From: Heterobasidion occidentale
Lineage: Eukaryota; Basidiomycota; Agaricomycetes; Russulales; Bondarzewiaceae
Assembly (NCBI GenBank): GCA_039111635.1
Contig: JBCAQO010000008.1
Location: 682,001 to 746,000 of the forward strand
Direction: 5' to 3'
DNA: 64,000 nucleotides
Under the pieces are notes generated by a model, which searched no databases, was not told the origin of the DNA, and was given only the letters and a program-made list of their open reading frames with translations. Made by a program: the position numbers and the translations under genes. Positions 33,652 to 44,249 of this stretch are shown piece after piece (position 1 is the stretch's first letter; every line of letters starts with the position of its first letter).

Positions 33652-35021
33652 TTAGACTATTTCACCCTCAACTTCTACCCTATCATCTTTCATTGTCGTC
33701 TCCGAACCCTCTTCAGTGCTGTCTGTATGTGTCATGTTCTCAACAGATATTGTACTTGGCACTGAGCAGGTGGCCAGATGCCCCACCTGTCGGCTTTGCG
33801 GGGGTGCACTCGAGCGACTTGCCCAGCGAATCGGACTGCGACACGGCGGACTTGTGACTTCTGATGGGCCCGAGAATAGGTTCGTCTGAAACCGCACTTG
33901 CAGAATAATGAGGCAGAATACAATTCCCTGCATCAAGATCGTTGAGCGTCTCAAGACGATGTGCCCGAACTACCGAACACATACCCCAAGAGGGCTCAGA
34001 AGGTCCATGGCCGGGTACTGACCGTTCGAATTGGTGAGAAACGCACAAAGAAAAGCGACGGCGCCGGAAGTTATGAGCGCGCCGCTTTCGATGAACACAA
34101 ACATGACTGGGAAGAGACTACTCATGCTCATGCCTATGCTCGACCGGAGTCGACCTGTGGAATAGATGCGCCATGATATCATGACTGAAAAGAGTTGAGT
34201 ATACTTTGAATATTAGCAACAATGCGGAAGGACACACTGGTACAATAGACGTTGATTGCTATGGTCACAGAGAACCACACTATAGTATTAGGATGCGAGG
34301 TCGCGAAGACGGTATCGCCCGGTGCAGAATGCCTGAATGAGTACATAGTCATTATTCCAGCGACTGAATCATGTACTGTTAGACGATGTGTATCTCACGA
34401 ATGAACGGACACCTTACCAAAGGCGGGAAATAAGAATAGAACCGGGAGAATGATCACTCTGAATCGTTTCCCGTATATGACATAGCAGCGCCATATCTGT
34501 TAACCTTTGTGAGATGGATGCAGGAGACGAAGATGGAGGAAGAGAAAGCATGCATACAATTATGCCATCATTGAGCAATGTTTGAGCCCAGTAAAAGACC
34601 GTCTTGGCTATCATTGTTGGACTAGACAGATTACCGAAGTAGCTGCTAGCCCCGCCGTCCATTGCTGGACCTAGGATCACGAACGCATTGATAGCTCTGA
34701 CAAAGTCGGTGACGAGGTGCTGGACACGAGGATGAGTCCTGCATACGACTGGACAGTTTGACTGCATATGATAGAACCATTTACCGCAGTTGCAAGAACG
34801 AGCATGATCAAAGCCACTGAGAGGAGCAAACGCCCGACAGAGGGTTTGTCTTTGCGTTTCCAGAATACAATGAAGATCGTGATCCAGCACAATGCGAAAA
34901 AGATACCTGGAGGATTCTGTATGATGACAGCTCTATGCCATGGAAAAGCTGATGGCGCACCGTACGCGAAAGATTCTAGGAAGAGAGCCAAGAATTCAGC
35001 TTTGTCCAATGGTATCCCCAT
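33652..35021 (-). CDS. Agaricomycete multi-pass (about 7 TM) membrane protein
   Basis: Unknown function; it resembles the large orphan family of seven-helix proteins in Agaricomycetes. ATG 35021 (MGIPLDKAEFLALFLESFAYG). Hydrophobic helices seen in order: IFFALCWITIFIVFW; LLLSVALIMLVLATAV; region FVRAINAFVILGP; TVFYWAQTLLNDGIII; RFRVIILPVLFLFPA; TIVWFSVTIAINV; MSSLFPVMFVFIESGALITS with SGAVAFLCAFLT; GIVFCLIILQVRF. A polar, Ser/Pro-rich cytoplasmic tail ends ...VEVEGEIV at 33652. Many small exons; limits approximate. No catalytic motif. Confidence 0.65.
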
Positions 35022-35646
35022 GAAATTGTCAACTTAGACAACTTGCTCGTGGAGAGAACGGTGAAGACGACGGGGAGAGCCACCGGACGGTCGACAGAGA
35101 CAAGAAACCATTTTAAGGGCGCTAGATGTGGATGCTTAACACTCCAACAAAAATCCGTCCTCCGCCGGTTTCGCAAAGCGATCCATCATACTACATCATG
35201 TCTTCGAAAACAAGGAATTGATGGCCCACATTCTGATACAGCTTTGTCAAAGTTTCTCAGTGTGAGAATTGCAGCGGCGGCGATGATAGTGCGGTGCACC
35301 CTCTACGAGATGATGATCAAACCGACTGAAACAGAAATGGAACTGATGGCCAGCAACGTACCGCACCGCAAGCTTTCGACAACGCCGGCAATGCCCGAGG
35401 AGGTCTCCTTGAGTGCATGTCGACAACCCGACGGATTACGGGTCCAGTTTGTCAAGCTTCGCATGATGCATTGATTCTCGACCAGTCATCGACGACTTCA
35501 ACTGCAAGAAATATATGGATACCCTGGTCTGGTCCATTCGTGTATACAGACGCTCGCGTGCGCTCGCAACTAAATAAAGGCTGTCGCTATAATTTTGACA
35601 AGAGGTATACCATCCGCTACCCACGGGACATCGTCCTGCATGCCCA
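35022..35646. other. Intergenic, 0.6 kb
   Basis: Between the membrane-protein start and the O-fucosyltransferase-like 3' end. No gene recognised. Confidence 0.55.
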
Positions 35647-37782
35647 TCACCAGAACCGCATGGTCTCCGGCTCAAAACCCTGCGCCAGGCGCAGTATGTT
35701 CACGTTTGACGTCAAACTCGAGAACTGGAACAAAAAGACCGCGTCACATCAACGAGAGCGCATGCTACTTGACAGCACCAGACAAAACAGGAGCTGCACT
35801 CACCCCATTCCCTATAAACACGTCTGCCCGCTGCGCAATCATCATATCGATCGCCTGCGCCACATACTTCTGTTCCCAGCTCAAGCGCAGGTCCCGGCTC
35901 GTCTGCACGCTCTTCCACTCCCTCAGCTCGCTGAGCTTCTCCTTCAGCTCTGCCAACCACTCGACCTTCCCATTCGTGAGCACGTACACTCGGTCCAGGT
36001 TCCGCCCCGAAGGCGTCTTGAGAACCTCTCTAACGCGCCCGACAATCTGTTCAATCCGGGGGAAGCACCGCGCCGCGTAGACTGCATAATTCTCCGGCGT
36101 ATTCCAACCCGCGCCACCGCCCGCAGGCGGCTCAAAGCGGTCCGGCAACGACGGGATCTCGTTGAATCCGGTGTAGCGCGACGTCCAGTTCGCGAGGTTG
36201 ATGCAGTGATCGACGAAGTCGCCCCGCCGGACGTGCAGCGCAAGGAGGCCAGGGAGCGGCGTGCGCTGGCGCTGCGCGCCTTCTCCAGGTACGATTGCGG
36301 GATGGATGAGCGCGCGGTTGGCCTCGACAGCGGAGGTGATGAGCGGGGACCAAGCGAACTGGGTCAGGATGGGCGACTTCGAGAACGATGGCCAGATGTC
36401 AAGCAGCCGTTTCGAATCTCCAAAGAGCCTGGACACGTGTCATTTTGTGTAAGGACTTGGGTGCATGGAGAGGAATGTCAATGTATGTTACTGACCAGAA
36501 GTCAAAGATTTGCTGTGTCTTGGCCTCGATCTCAACACACCTATTATCTACCTGGTTCAATTTGTCCACCCAAGCCTGTACAAGCGTCGCGGCGGACGCG
36601 TCTGGTATTTGACCGTTGACTTCGGAAGGATTGATGACAGTCTTCGTCTCGCAGACCTTGTGGAAAAATGCGGGGATCACTGCTGGTGGAACAGGGGCAG
36701 GGGTGTAAAGGGTGCACCTGCCATAGGTCCTGCAATATGTGTACGCGAAGGTGAGCAAAGCCGAGCGCGGTAAGAGATAAAGCCAGTCCAGATGGTATGT
36801 TCCCTATTAGTATGTGCATCGCTGATGATGAACCGAAGCGACGCTTGATGCTCACCCCAATCCCCATTTGTATATGGATCCATTACATAGAGATAGCGAA
36901 CGGACATCTATCTTGTTCAATCTCACGCAGATGTACAGGACAGAAACAAATACGGACGACACATAAACATTTGGTAGCACAGAAATGGTGGGACAAAAAT
37001 CAATAGCGAAAGAAAAAATGACTCACCAGAAAGTAACGCAGTGAGTGGGATACGAGAAGGGATGAGATTGCCATTGTAACTTGAGAAATCCGCTGGATCG
37101 TCGGCGTTCCACGTGTAGTTGTCGAAGACATGTCTATGCGGAAGGTGGAGAAATTAGTACATGACATTACCATAAATGGATTCAAAAATATGAACAATAA
37201 ATAAACGGCTCGATAGTCTGTAGGAAGACGAACACGGCTGGAAGTAGAGCACCATAGGGACTTGTCCAAGGACATCCGACAAAGTAATAAAGAGGGTAAA
37301 CGATATAACGAATATGACATATGACGCACATCCTTCGTGCCAAATATGCAAGATGAGCGTTCAACATGGCTTCCTGCATGGCATTGCCCCACCCAATGGC
37401 TGTCCGCACGAATGAGGACGGGTCGAAGACAGAATGCAATAGGGATCCACGCACCTACGACGTGATTCGAGATCCACAAGTACCGACCCTCCCTCCCTTG
37501 AGGGTAACTCAACGTGATCTCGTGCTGCGGCATTGCTTTCTCCTTGTCGTACCATTCATAATAGGTCGGTGGGTTGCTGGGCTGACCGGATAGCGGTGGT
37601 GGAAGCCATACGGGTTCGGGGGCATCCTCCGTCCTGGATGAACGCAAGAAGAACAGGAATAGGAGGGCGACAACGGCGGAGATGGCAAGGCAGCGTCGAG
37701 GGTGGCGACGGAACCGATTAGAGGAGGGATAAGGAACGTTGTTCGACGGCAGCCACGGTGTATTGGGAGGCGAGTTGAGCAT
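35647..37782 (-). CDS. O-fucosyltransferase-like Golgi glycosyltransferase
   Basis: Type II membrane protein resembling GDP-fucose protein O-fucosyltransferases. ATG 37782 (MLNSPPNTPWLPS). A basic stretch is followed by the signal anchor CLAISAVVALLFLFFLRSS (about residues 30-50). The lumenal domain has WGNAMQEAMLNAHLAYLARR, YVFDNYTWNADDPADFSSYN, IPSRIPLTALLSG. The nucleotide-sugar binding motif LALHVRRGDFVDHC with the expected Arg pair is at 36195-36240. It continues with VYVLTNGKVEWLAELKEK, AQAIDMMIAQRADVFIGNG and, after an intron, FSSLTSNVNILRLAQG, ending in GFEPETMRFW at 35647. Those C-terminal motifs fit the family. Donor and acceptor are inferred. Confidence 0.78.
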
Positions 37783-38500
37783 GAGAGGTGGAGGTGTTGG
37801 AGAGAGAGCGGTGGAAGAGTTGGCGCACTGCTCGAGATTCCGCTCCACACTCGGTCCCAGCGCATGGCTCCCGCTCCGACGACTGCGCCCGCAGCCGCGA
37901 TCCCTCTGGAGCCGCCTTCAGAAATACCTTGCTGTTGCTGCACAAAATGTCGGTCAAGGACGCTGAAGCTTGGACCTGCAAGATGTGCGTAACGTTGCGG
38001 TGAGACGGTCGGACATTCACGCGGCCAACGAGCCCGACGCAAGTCCACACGTCGGTCCGCAATTCTCACAAATGACTTGACAAGTGACACTGAGGTGAGC
38101 CCTCTGATTCCTCTTGTTTACATATCTGTCATGAGAGGGGAATTCTGAGTACCAAAACCATGTCCTGATCACAAAACGCGTAGTCTGGAACGAGCTTGGT
38201 TCTCGAGTTCGATTGCACGGCCTTGCAGGCCTTTCTTTTGCCAGTGACCTCTATTTTTCGAGTGATATTATCATCTATAGCTGGGTCCCTACACGGTATG
38301 TATTCCTTCCAACCAAAGATGACGGCATCTAGAGCAGTTAATGCTGACGATTATAGTGCTATATCAGTGGATTACCAGTCTGCAGCTCACCTATTCCTTC
38401 TTTCTCCCGAGGATTTCCGTGGCAGGGTTCGACATTACACATCCAAGCCTCACGCACGTTTCCAGATATCACTCCTATCAAATTCTTGCTAGTTCTTGTT
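37783..38500. other. Intergenic, no confident gene
   Basis: Promoter of the O-fucosyltransferase-like gene. Beyond 38190 there is coding-like plus-strand sequence (GLAGLSFASDLYFSS, LYQWITSLQLTYSFF) that may belong to the degenerate gene downstream. Confidence 0.5.
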
Positions 38501-38511
38501 CACATGGCGTA

Positions 38512-39136
38512 CGCCATCAACCTCAGGTGTCCTTGATCGCGCGCGCCCGCTTGAAAGGCGTAACTATGAATGTCCCAATGAAGTATCGCTGCAACGCCGT
38601 GCTCCATCATCAGTAGTCAATTGCCTTACGAGCTTTCACATGGCGTGCGCTGATTTATCGCGCTTGCGAGAGCCAATCCGGAGATCATCCGATGAGTGCT
38701 TTATATCATCGAGAACAAGTGGTCGGAAAGCGAAGACATTATAGATGATGCCGCTTGTATGTCGTTTTTGCAAGAAAGGGATGGCTAGTGCCCGTCTTCA
38801 TTTGCTTACCCTGAGACCCCTCAGAATGGCACTTTGCGGGAGTTCATCTACTATTTGCTACCATACTAGAGCGCCCTGTCGGGAGCGGGTGCAGTACCTC
38901 AGTATCTTCCTTACATGGAGATATGGAAAAAAATCAATGATTCGGTATTGATCAGGCCAAAAATGGATTTCACACTTGAGGTATGCCCAGATTTGGCGAA
39001 TGAAGATGTCGGGGTCCCTGACTGGCCTGACTACGCACGCCGCCTAGGTGTATCGACCATACTCGCCAATGCCTATGTCTTCCATCATCTTGTTTTCCAT
39101 CGAACTCTGCTGAGCTTTGAACTTGAAGGACCCTGA
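38512..39136 (+). pseudogene. Degenerate gene of unknown family with two in-frame TAG codons
   Basis: I do not recognise the family. From about 38512 the plus strand reads VLDRARPLERRNYECPNEVS; after a one-base shift near 38700 it reads IIENKWSESEDIIDDAACM and YPETPQNGTLREFIYYLLPY, then PQYLPYMEIWKKINDSVLIR, RPKMDFTLEVCPDLANED and VPDWPDYARRLGVSTILANA, stopping at 39136. Composition and codon use look coding, but TAG stops interrupt at about 38786 (after LQERDG) and 38867 (after LLPY). Both could be former CAG codons. Unlike other breaks in the window these are substitutions, not indels, so a true pseudogene is likely. Coding-like sequence upstream to 38190 may be its 5' part. Confidence 0.4.
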
Positions 39137-39774
39137 TAATCGTCGTACAACGCTGTCAGCGGTCATTCGCGAATAGTTCCGAAGAACTGTACCGATAGGA
39201 ATTTTTTCTGCTTGTAATTGTTCCGTACAACTTACAGACCTCTATTCATAATAGGAAGGACGCTTTATTGTTTGAAATACAAATGGGACATATGGGTGCC
39301 AGTAGGTCCTAACAACACGACGTGGGCCCATGCAGCGTGAATTTTGATGAGGCGGCGTCATAAAGAAAACAAGGGGAGGGCTAGCCCCGTAACCCAGGCA
39401 AACTCTCCGTTTGTTCATGCATTCACAAAGGCTCTTGATTGGAGCGATCAGACACGCCTCGCCTCGTTTCGCCCCATGTGTTCTTCTCCGCTATGGCAAA
39501 CGGAAGCTTCTAGGTGCGTGAGAATTGTGGCAACTTTTACCTCACTGGCCCGCCATCCTCGTCAAAATAAAGATGATATCAGCAGGATTCACAGCGGCTG
39601 TACTGCTAGATACTCTGTGGTGAGAAAAAATCGGAGCATCCTTTCTTTGCGCATTATTTGGGCACCATAACAAGCGCCCACACTGGCGTCCTTTATTACA
39701 TAGTCCGATTTGCCACAATCCTCTTCATCTTGTCTCCTCCCACCACCTCTGTCCTCCGGTATCCCTCCACAAAA
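39137..39774. other. Intergenic, 0.6 kb
   Basis: Promoter side of the following plus gene; a plus open frame at 39344-39670 has no motif and is not called. Confidence 0.55.
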
Positions 39775-41748
39775 TGAAGAAGTTATCAGCTATTGGACGA
39801 CAAGCTTTTGGTACTTTGTCTACTGCGACGAAGAAAATCACTCGTCAAACGACGCGCACTGTGTTCCGCCGCCGTTCTCCCAAAATGTGAGTGCTCTTCG
39901 CCACTGTGGCATCGGTGGCCCAATCTCATCGCGCTCTCTGCCGTTCTCGCAGTCATGTACAGGAGGAGGTGGCTTCTTCATCCACCGCCCCCACCACGTC
40001 TCCGACTCTCCCTCCTCAAGAGCGGGAGTCTTTCGATTCCTCATGCCGCCAAGTACGTGTGCACATGCGAACTGTATCCTCACCTCATGTTGATTCTTCA
40101 TCCGTTTGCCTCTCGACCAGTCCACTTCGACAAGGGCATCGTCGAAGAAAAGAAAAGCATGCGTACTGGCAACGGGCAGCAAGGTATGTCCTTATTTGTC
40201 TTGCATGATGCCACCGTCTGACCAACGTTTCTCTTGCCAGGATATTGAAGAACAAGTACGAGCTGTCATAGTATCATTCCCTAAGTTGATATCTGACAAT
40301 GGCATCGGTGTAGAGCGGCCCATCTCGCAAACGTCAAAGGTCTGAGCTCACCGACAGCCCCGATGTGGAGACTTTGGGTTCAGGACAAACGGTACGGCTC
40401 ATTGGCCTTGTACTAAACCGAGTTATTGTTAATTATTTGAACCTCGTAGGATACAGACAACGGCTTCTCTTCGTCATCGGTCACTGGTTCTTCCGTTCAC
40501 TTCTCATCTCTATCAATGTCTTCGGAGGTATGGTCGCTGAAAACAATCAGCCCTTCGCGGCAAGCTCACATAGACTCATAGAGCGAGAACCTCCCCCCTC
40601 GATACCTCCATATCATCCGGCGTGAACATAGTGATTGGCAGATCAAGCAAGAGCTGAATGTATGTCAGATTTCATTCTTCGCCCATCATCATCTTACATG
40701 ACTCGCAGGATGATGATAGCGGGTTTACGCCACCTATCTCCCCCGCCGCCGGCCCCAGACTTACTGGGCTTCAAGACTTGCTTGCTCTCGGAATCTCCAG
40801 GCGCGAGAACCCCTCCCCTCTTCCACAGTCTCCCTCTTCCAGCTCGGAAGAGAAGTTGGAATATGACAGCGTCTACGGAGAGCCTCCAAACCTCGACAAT
40901 CTTCGTCTTCCTCCTCCCGACCTCTCACAGCGTGCCTCTCACTGCCACACGCCGCCACCCACCTGCCCACCGCCCTTCCCCCATTGAGGGAACTTTTTGG
41001 CCCTGGTATCCTTCCGCGCCAATCTGCCGTCACGAGCTCCGCGTTGGGCAATTACGAGACATTCGGACACACAACCCACCACGACCCTCCCCTCCCCGCC
41101 ACACCCTTTGGCGACCCATTCACGGACGACGACGTTCCGACCTTCAACCTCCCGTCCCCTCTCGTCGGCCCATTCGCGAGTGGCCCCGTCCCGGACCTCA
41201 ACCCGCTTGCCCCAATTCTTGCCGTACCGCCGCCTATACCCGTGGCCGGTCTCACTCCATATCGCGATCTCATCGCTCTTGGATTACTGCCTGCGCGCAC
41301 GCAAGAAAGGGCTCGAGGACTGGATCGCCGCAGCAGGTTAGCGCGCAGTGCGCGCCTCGAACCATATTCGAACCGACACGTAAATTTGAACCTGCCGGAT
41401 GTTCGCACTATGCTCGCGGACCTGGACCGGATCTGTTCGAGCCGTTCAGACCCACGCATGTCTCATCGTCCGCGAAGCATGACATTTCGTCGTGCGCGCC
41501 ATAATCCGTATCCCAGCCCAGACCCCATGAGCCCCCGTCCAGTGGCCCCGGAACTCGTGCAGAGCTCTTCATATCCGCATAGCATGCATGTCTCTTCGGA
41601 CATGAGGGCGTTTTTGCTTCCGGTACCTCGCATGACTGTTATGAGTCTTGTGGGCACAGGTGTTGAGTTAAGGGAGCCGAGACCGAAGATGCGGTGGAGT
41701 GCACCCCCGTGGATACGATCTCCTCATCACGCGAGGAGATCAGTCTAA
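39775..41748 (+). CDS. Lineage-specific disordered protein, paralogue of the 6294-6878 gene
   Basis: Function unknown. ATG 39775 starts a basic N-terminal module MKKLSAIGRQAFGTLSTATK followed by KITRQTTRTVFRRRSP. It is shared with the minus-strand gene at 6294-6878. Several short introns follow (donors GTGAGTGC 39887, GTACGTG 40051, GTATGTCC 40185, GTACGGCT 40391, GTATGTC 40657). The middle has a basic nuclear-signal-like patch (SSKKRKA, GPSRKRQRSEL) and Ser-rich acidic stretches. The 3' part has two copies of a short motif: LTGLQDLLALGISRRE (about 40770) and LTPYRDLIALGLLPARTQ (about 41250). The gene ends in a basic Arg/Pro/Ser-rich tail at 41748. A frame change near 40975 is needed. No catalytic domain; a nuclear or regulatory role is only a guess. 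Confidence 0.5.
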
Positions 41749-42490
41749 TTTCCTTTTTCTTTCGTTTTAGAGAGGCAGTTTCTGTTGCCGAGATGTGTTC
41801 ATTACTCATACCTTACTTGGTCAGACCGATGTCCCGCGCACGTTGTAAGTAGTTTAGCGTGATCATGCACCATCATCATCATCATTGTCGTCGTTTTATT
41901 TATTTCTCTCTATTTCCTTCTCCGCTATCTCCATCTCTGTTGTCTGTTGTCTCACTTTTTTGCTGTCTTATCCGTTTTGTCGCATTTGTAGTATCACATC
42001 CCGCAATTGTTGTCGCATCTGTGTTGTCGCATCTATATCACCCCATCTGTACCCATCTCTCGTTTCTCATTTACACTTCATTACTCCAGTTCATTTGCAT
42101 TCGTGGCCTAGCTCTGATGAGCTAAATCCATCTCGATTTCAGCTACCATAATAAGCAGTGAGAACATCGCCGGTAGTTCTCTGAAACCAGCACATGTCGT
42201 ACGCAGCGAAGATCGTTTGTAAGATACATGCCTGCTGAATTTGATCCGCTATCTCATACATGTAAGTAATTTGGCACTATACAATATGGACGGACAGGCA
42301 AACATTCGACATTCGGGATCGAAAAGAACACTCTGCCTCTGCTCCGGTGTATCCTTCCACGTCGGCCCTACTAACAGTTCTTCATATCTCATTACAACAT
42401 ATCATAGACATCACTCGACACACCCATGCTATCGTCGAATGATTATTTGGCACTAGGGAATGGTGGATCAATCTAAGTAGTTTGGTGAAG
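41749..42490. other. Convergent intergenic region, low complexity
   Basis: Contains catcatcatcatcat (about 41868) and a pyrimidine-rich stretch with repeated ttgtcgcatctgt-like units (41970-42030). No gene recognised. Confidence 0.6.
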
Positions 42491-43477
42491 TTAGATTATG
42501 TTGAAGTGTGAGAAACCAATTTTACGCATTTTTGAGACAGCGATCTCAACACGAGCTGCAAGTTCGTCTCTAATTTTGGGAAGCACATCTAAGGCGAGCA
42601 CTCTACAGCGGCTGCATTTTTCAGCGAGCTTCAAGGATGGCAAGATCAATGTCTCGTCTCGGATGCCCTCCCAATGAGGAGTCTCTTCCAACACTACCCG
42701 GCAGCTGTCCACGTACTCCCATACCCAATGGAAGACCCCCATCCTATATTTTTCTTTGTGGCCAACCCATGAGACTGTTTTGAGAGCGCATGTGCAAGAA
42801 CGGGGAATGCGAGTGCCGAAGCTGAAGATAGATCGACTGGTAGAAATTAAATTCTGGAGCCAATGCGGCGTGCCCACGATCGTGGTAGCAGCGCGTGTGG
42901 TTTCCGCACAAAAACGCATCAGCAACAGATATTGCATGGCGTTCGTGTGGACCAGATCTTCGTTAGGAATGGATACGAGAGACCTTGGCTTGCGAAGCGA
43001 GAGCCTAGCTGCGACATTCGCGGTAGCTAGGAGATTGTACCGACATGCAACGAAATGGACTGCATGTGGATCGTTTGGTGCGGCTGCTAAGAGAGCATAT
43101 TTGACCGTATCCTGGAACTTGTCCAGCATCCCATACTTGTCCAATGCACTTATAACCGATTTGATGGTGTCTAGACCCGAGATCGTAGGCATACTGGTAG
43201 GATACATCAGCTTGAGGATAATCTCCAGTATCTGACGAGATTCTGTCACAGAAACAGCCGGAATACCACCAGGAAGATTGTTCGCATCCTGCGAATGGTC
43301 GACAGGGATGGTCGGCTGTGATATGGACGACATGTCATGGAAAACATGTGATGCTTTGGAAAGGATAAATTTGTGCACGCGAAAGTCGACGCCATCTGAG
43401 GAACGAAGAACGATATCAGCATCGTCATCGTCGAGTGGTGCACCTGCGTATTGAATGCACTGAGAAATGGCAGACAT
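42491..43477 (-). CDS. BTB/POZ domain protein
   Basis: Single-exon gene of the expanded agaricomycete BTB family, probable dimerising adaptor. The preferred start is the ATG at 43477 (MSAISQCIQ); an upstream in-frame ATG at 43549 is possible. The BTB core has DDDADIVLRSSDGVDFRVHK, FILSKASHVFHDMSS, ILEIILKLMYPTSMPTISGL, then a BACK-like helical region (VISALDKYGMLDKFQDTV, HAVHFVACRYNLLATANVA). The C-terminal half has several Cys residues but no named domain. No frame break and no intron. Confidence 0.85.
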   Translation of the reverse strand: MSAISQCIQYAGAPLDDDDADIVLRSSDGVDFRVHKFILSKASHVFHDMSSISQPTIPVDHSQDANNLPGGIPAVSVTESRQILEIILKLMYPTSMPTISGLDTIKSVISALDKYGMLDKFQDTVKYALLAAAPNDPHAVHFVACRYNLLATANVAARLSLRKPRSLVSIPNEDLVHTNAMQYLLLMRFCAETTRAATTIVGTPHWLQNLISTSRSIFSFGTRIPRSCTCALKTVSWVGHKEKYRMGVFHWVWEYVDSCRVVLEETPHWEGIRDETLILPSLKLAEKCSRCRVLALDVLPKIRDELAARVEIAVSKMRKIGFSHFNII

Positions 43478-44145
43478 GATGAGCGTAAAAGTAGGGGATG
43501 CGCAGGGACAGAGGTGAGATGAGCTTTGTCCTGCGCATTTGGTCGTCATAACCTACCATGGAGGTCACGCGAACGTCTGCGAGAAAATCAGCCTTGTGCA
43601 CTGCGCATTATGACGCTTCTAAATGTCAAAGAAAAAAGATGAGCTAACCGATATGGCTTTTCCGGAGATAACTTCGGTGCGTTCGAGCATAAGAGGTGGC
43701 AAGCAAGCCGCAAGGGGTGTGCATTCATGCCGGATATTGGCCTACTCCGGTCGACTGTGAAGTCCAAAATAGACTCTACGTTTCTGAGAGGGTCTACGAC
43801 TCTGACGTTCTCTGACGTCGTGAATCATTTGTTCTGTAAAAGAATAGGCAATCTCTGAACGAGCCCAAGGGTGAGGCGAATACAAAATCGCTCACCTGGT
43901 ATGTACGTGACCGTCCCTCTCAGGGAACGCCCTATATGATGTGCATGATGGAGTATATGGCCTGCACAGCTGTGTAGGTATCAGCCATACCGTAACATGA
44001 CTCTGGACAAAGTCGTGTCCGCTGATGTCGGTCGGGCGACTCGGGTCGCTGACAAGGAGGATTCATGAATAACAATTGGATAACGCACGGAAATCCTGCG
44101 AGATTCTGTGACTGTCACGAAAACGCGGTATCACGCTGTGACATA
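43478..44145. other. Intergenic, divergent BTB/PCNA promoter
   Basis: No gene seen. Contains repeated tctgacgt motifs near 43800-43820; the MCB boxes at its right end are listed separately. Confidence 0.6.
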
Positions 44146-44164
44146 ACGCGTCTTTCCGACGCGT
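44146..44164. promoter_or_regulatory. Two ACGCGT (MCB) boxes upstream of PCNA
   Basis: ACGCGT at 44146-44151 and again at 44159-44164, 13 bp apart, 86-104 bp upstream of the PCNA ATG. Paired MCBs at this distance are the classic arrangement in promoters of fungal G1/S replication genes bound by MBF. An additional aacgcgg half-site lies at about 44122. Confidence 0.7.
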
Positions 44165-44249
44165 CGTCTGTTGACCAGAGCCACCTTTCTCTTCCTCCTG
44201 CCATCTCTCCACCGCTCTCCACCTCCTCTCGACTCTTCACTCACTCATC

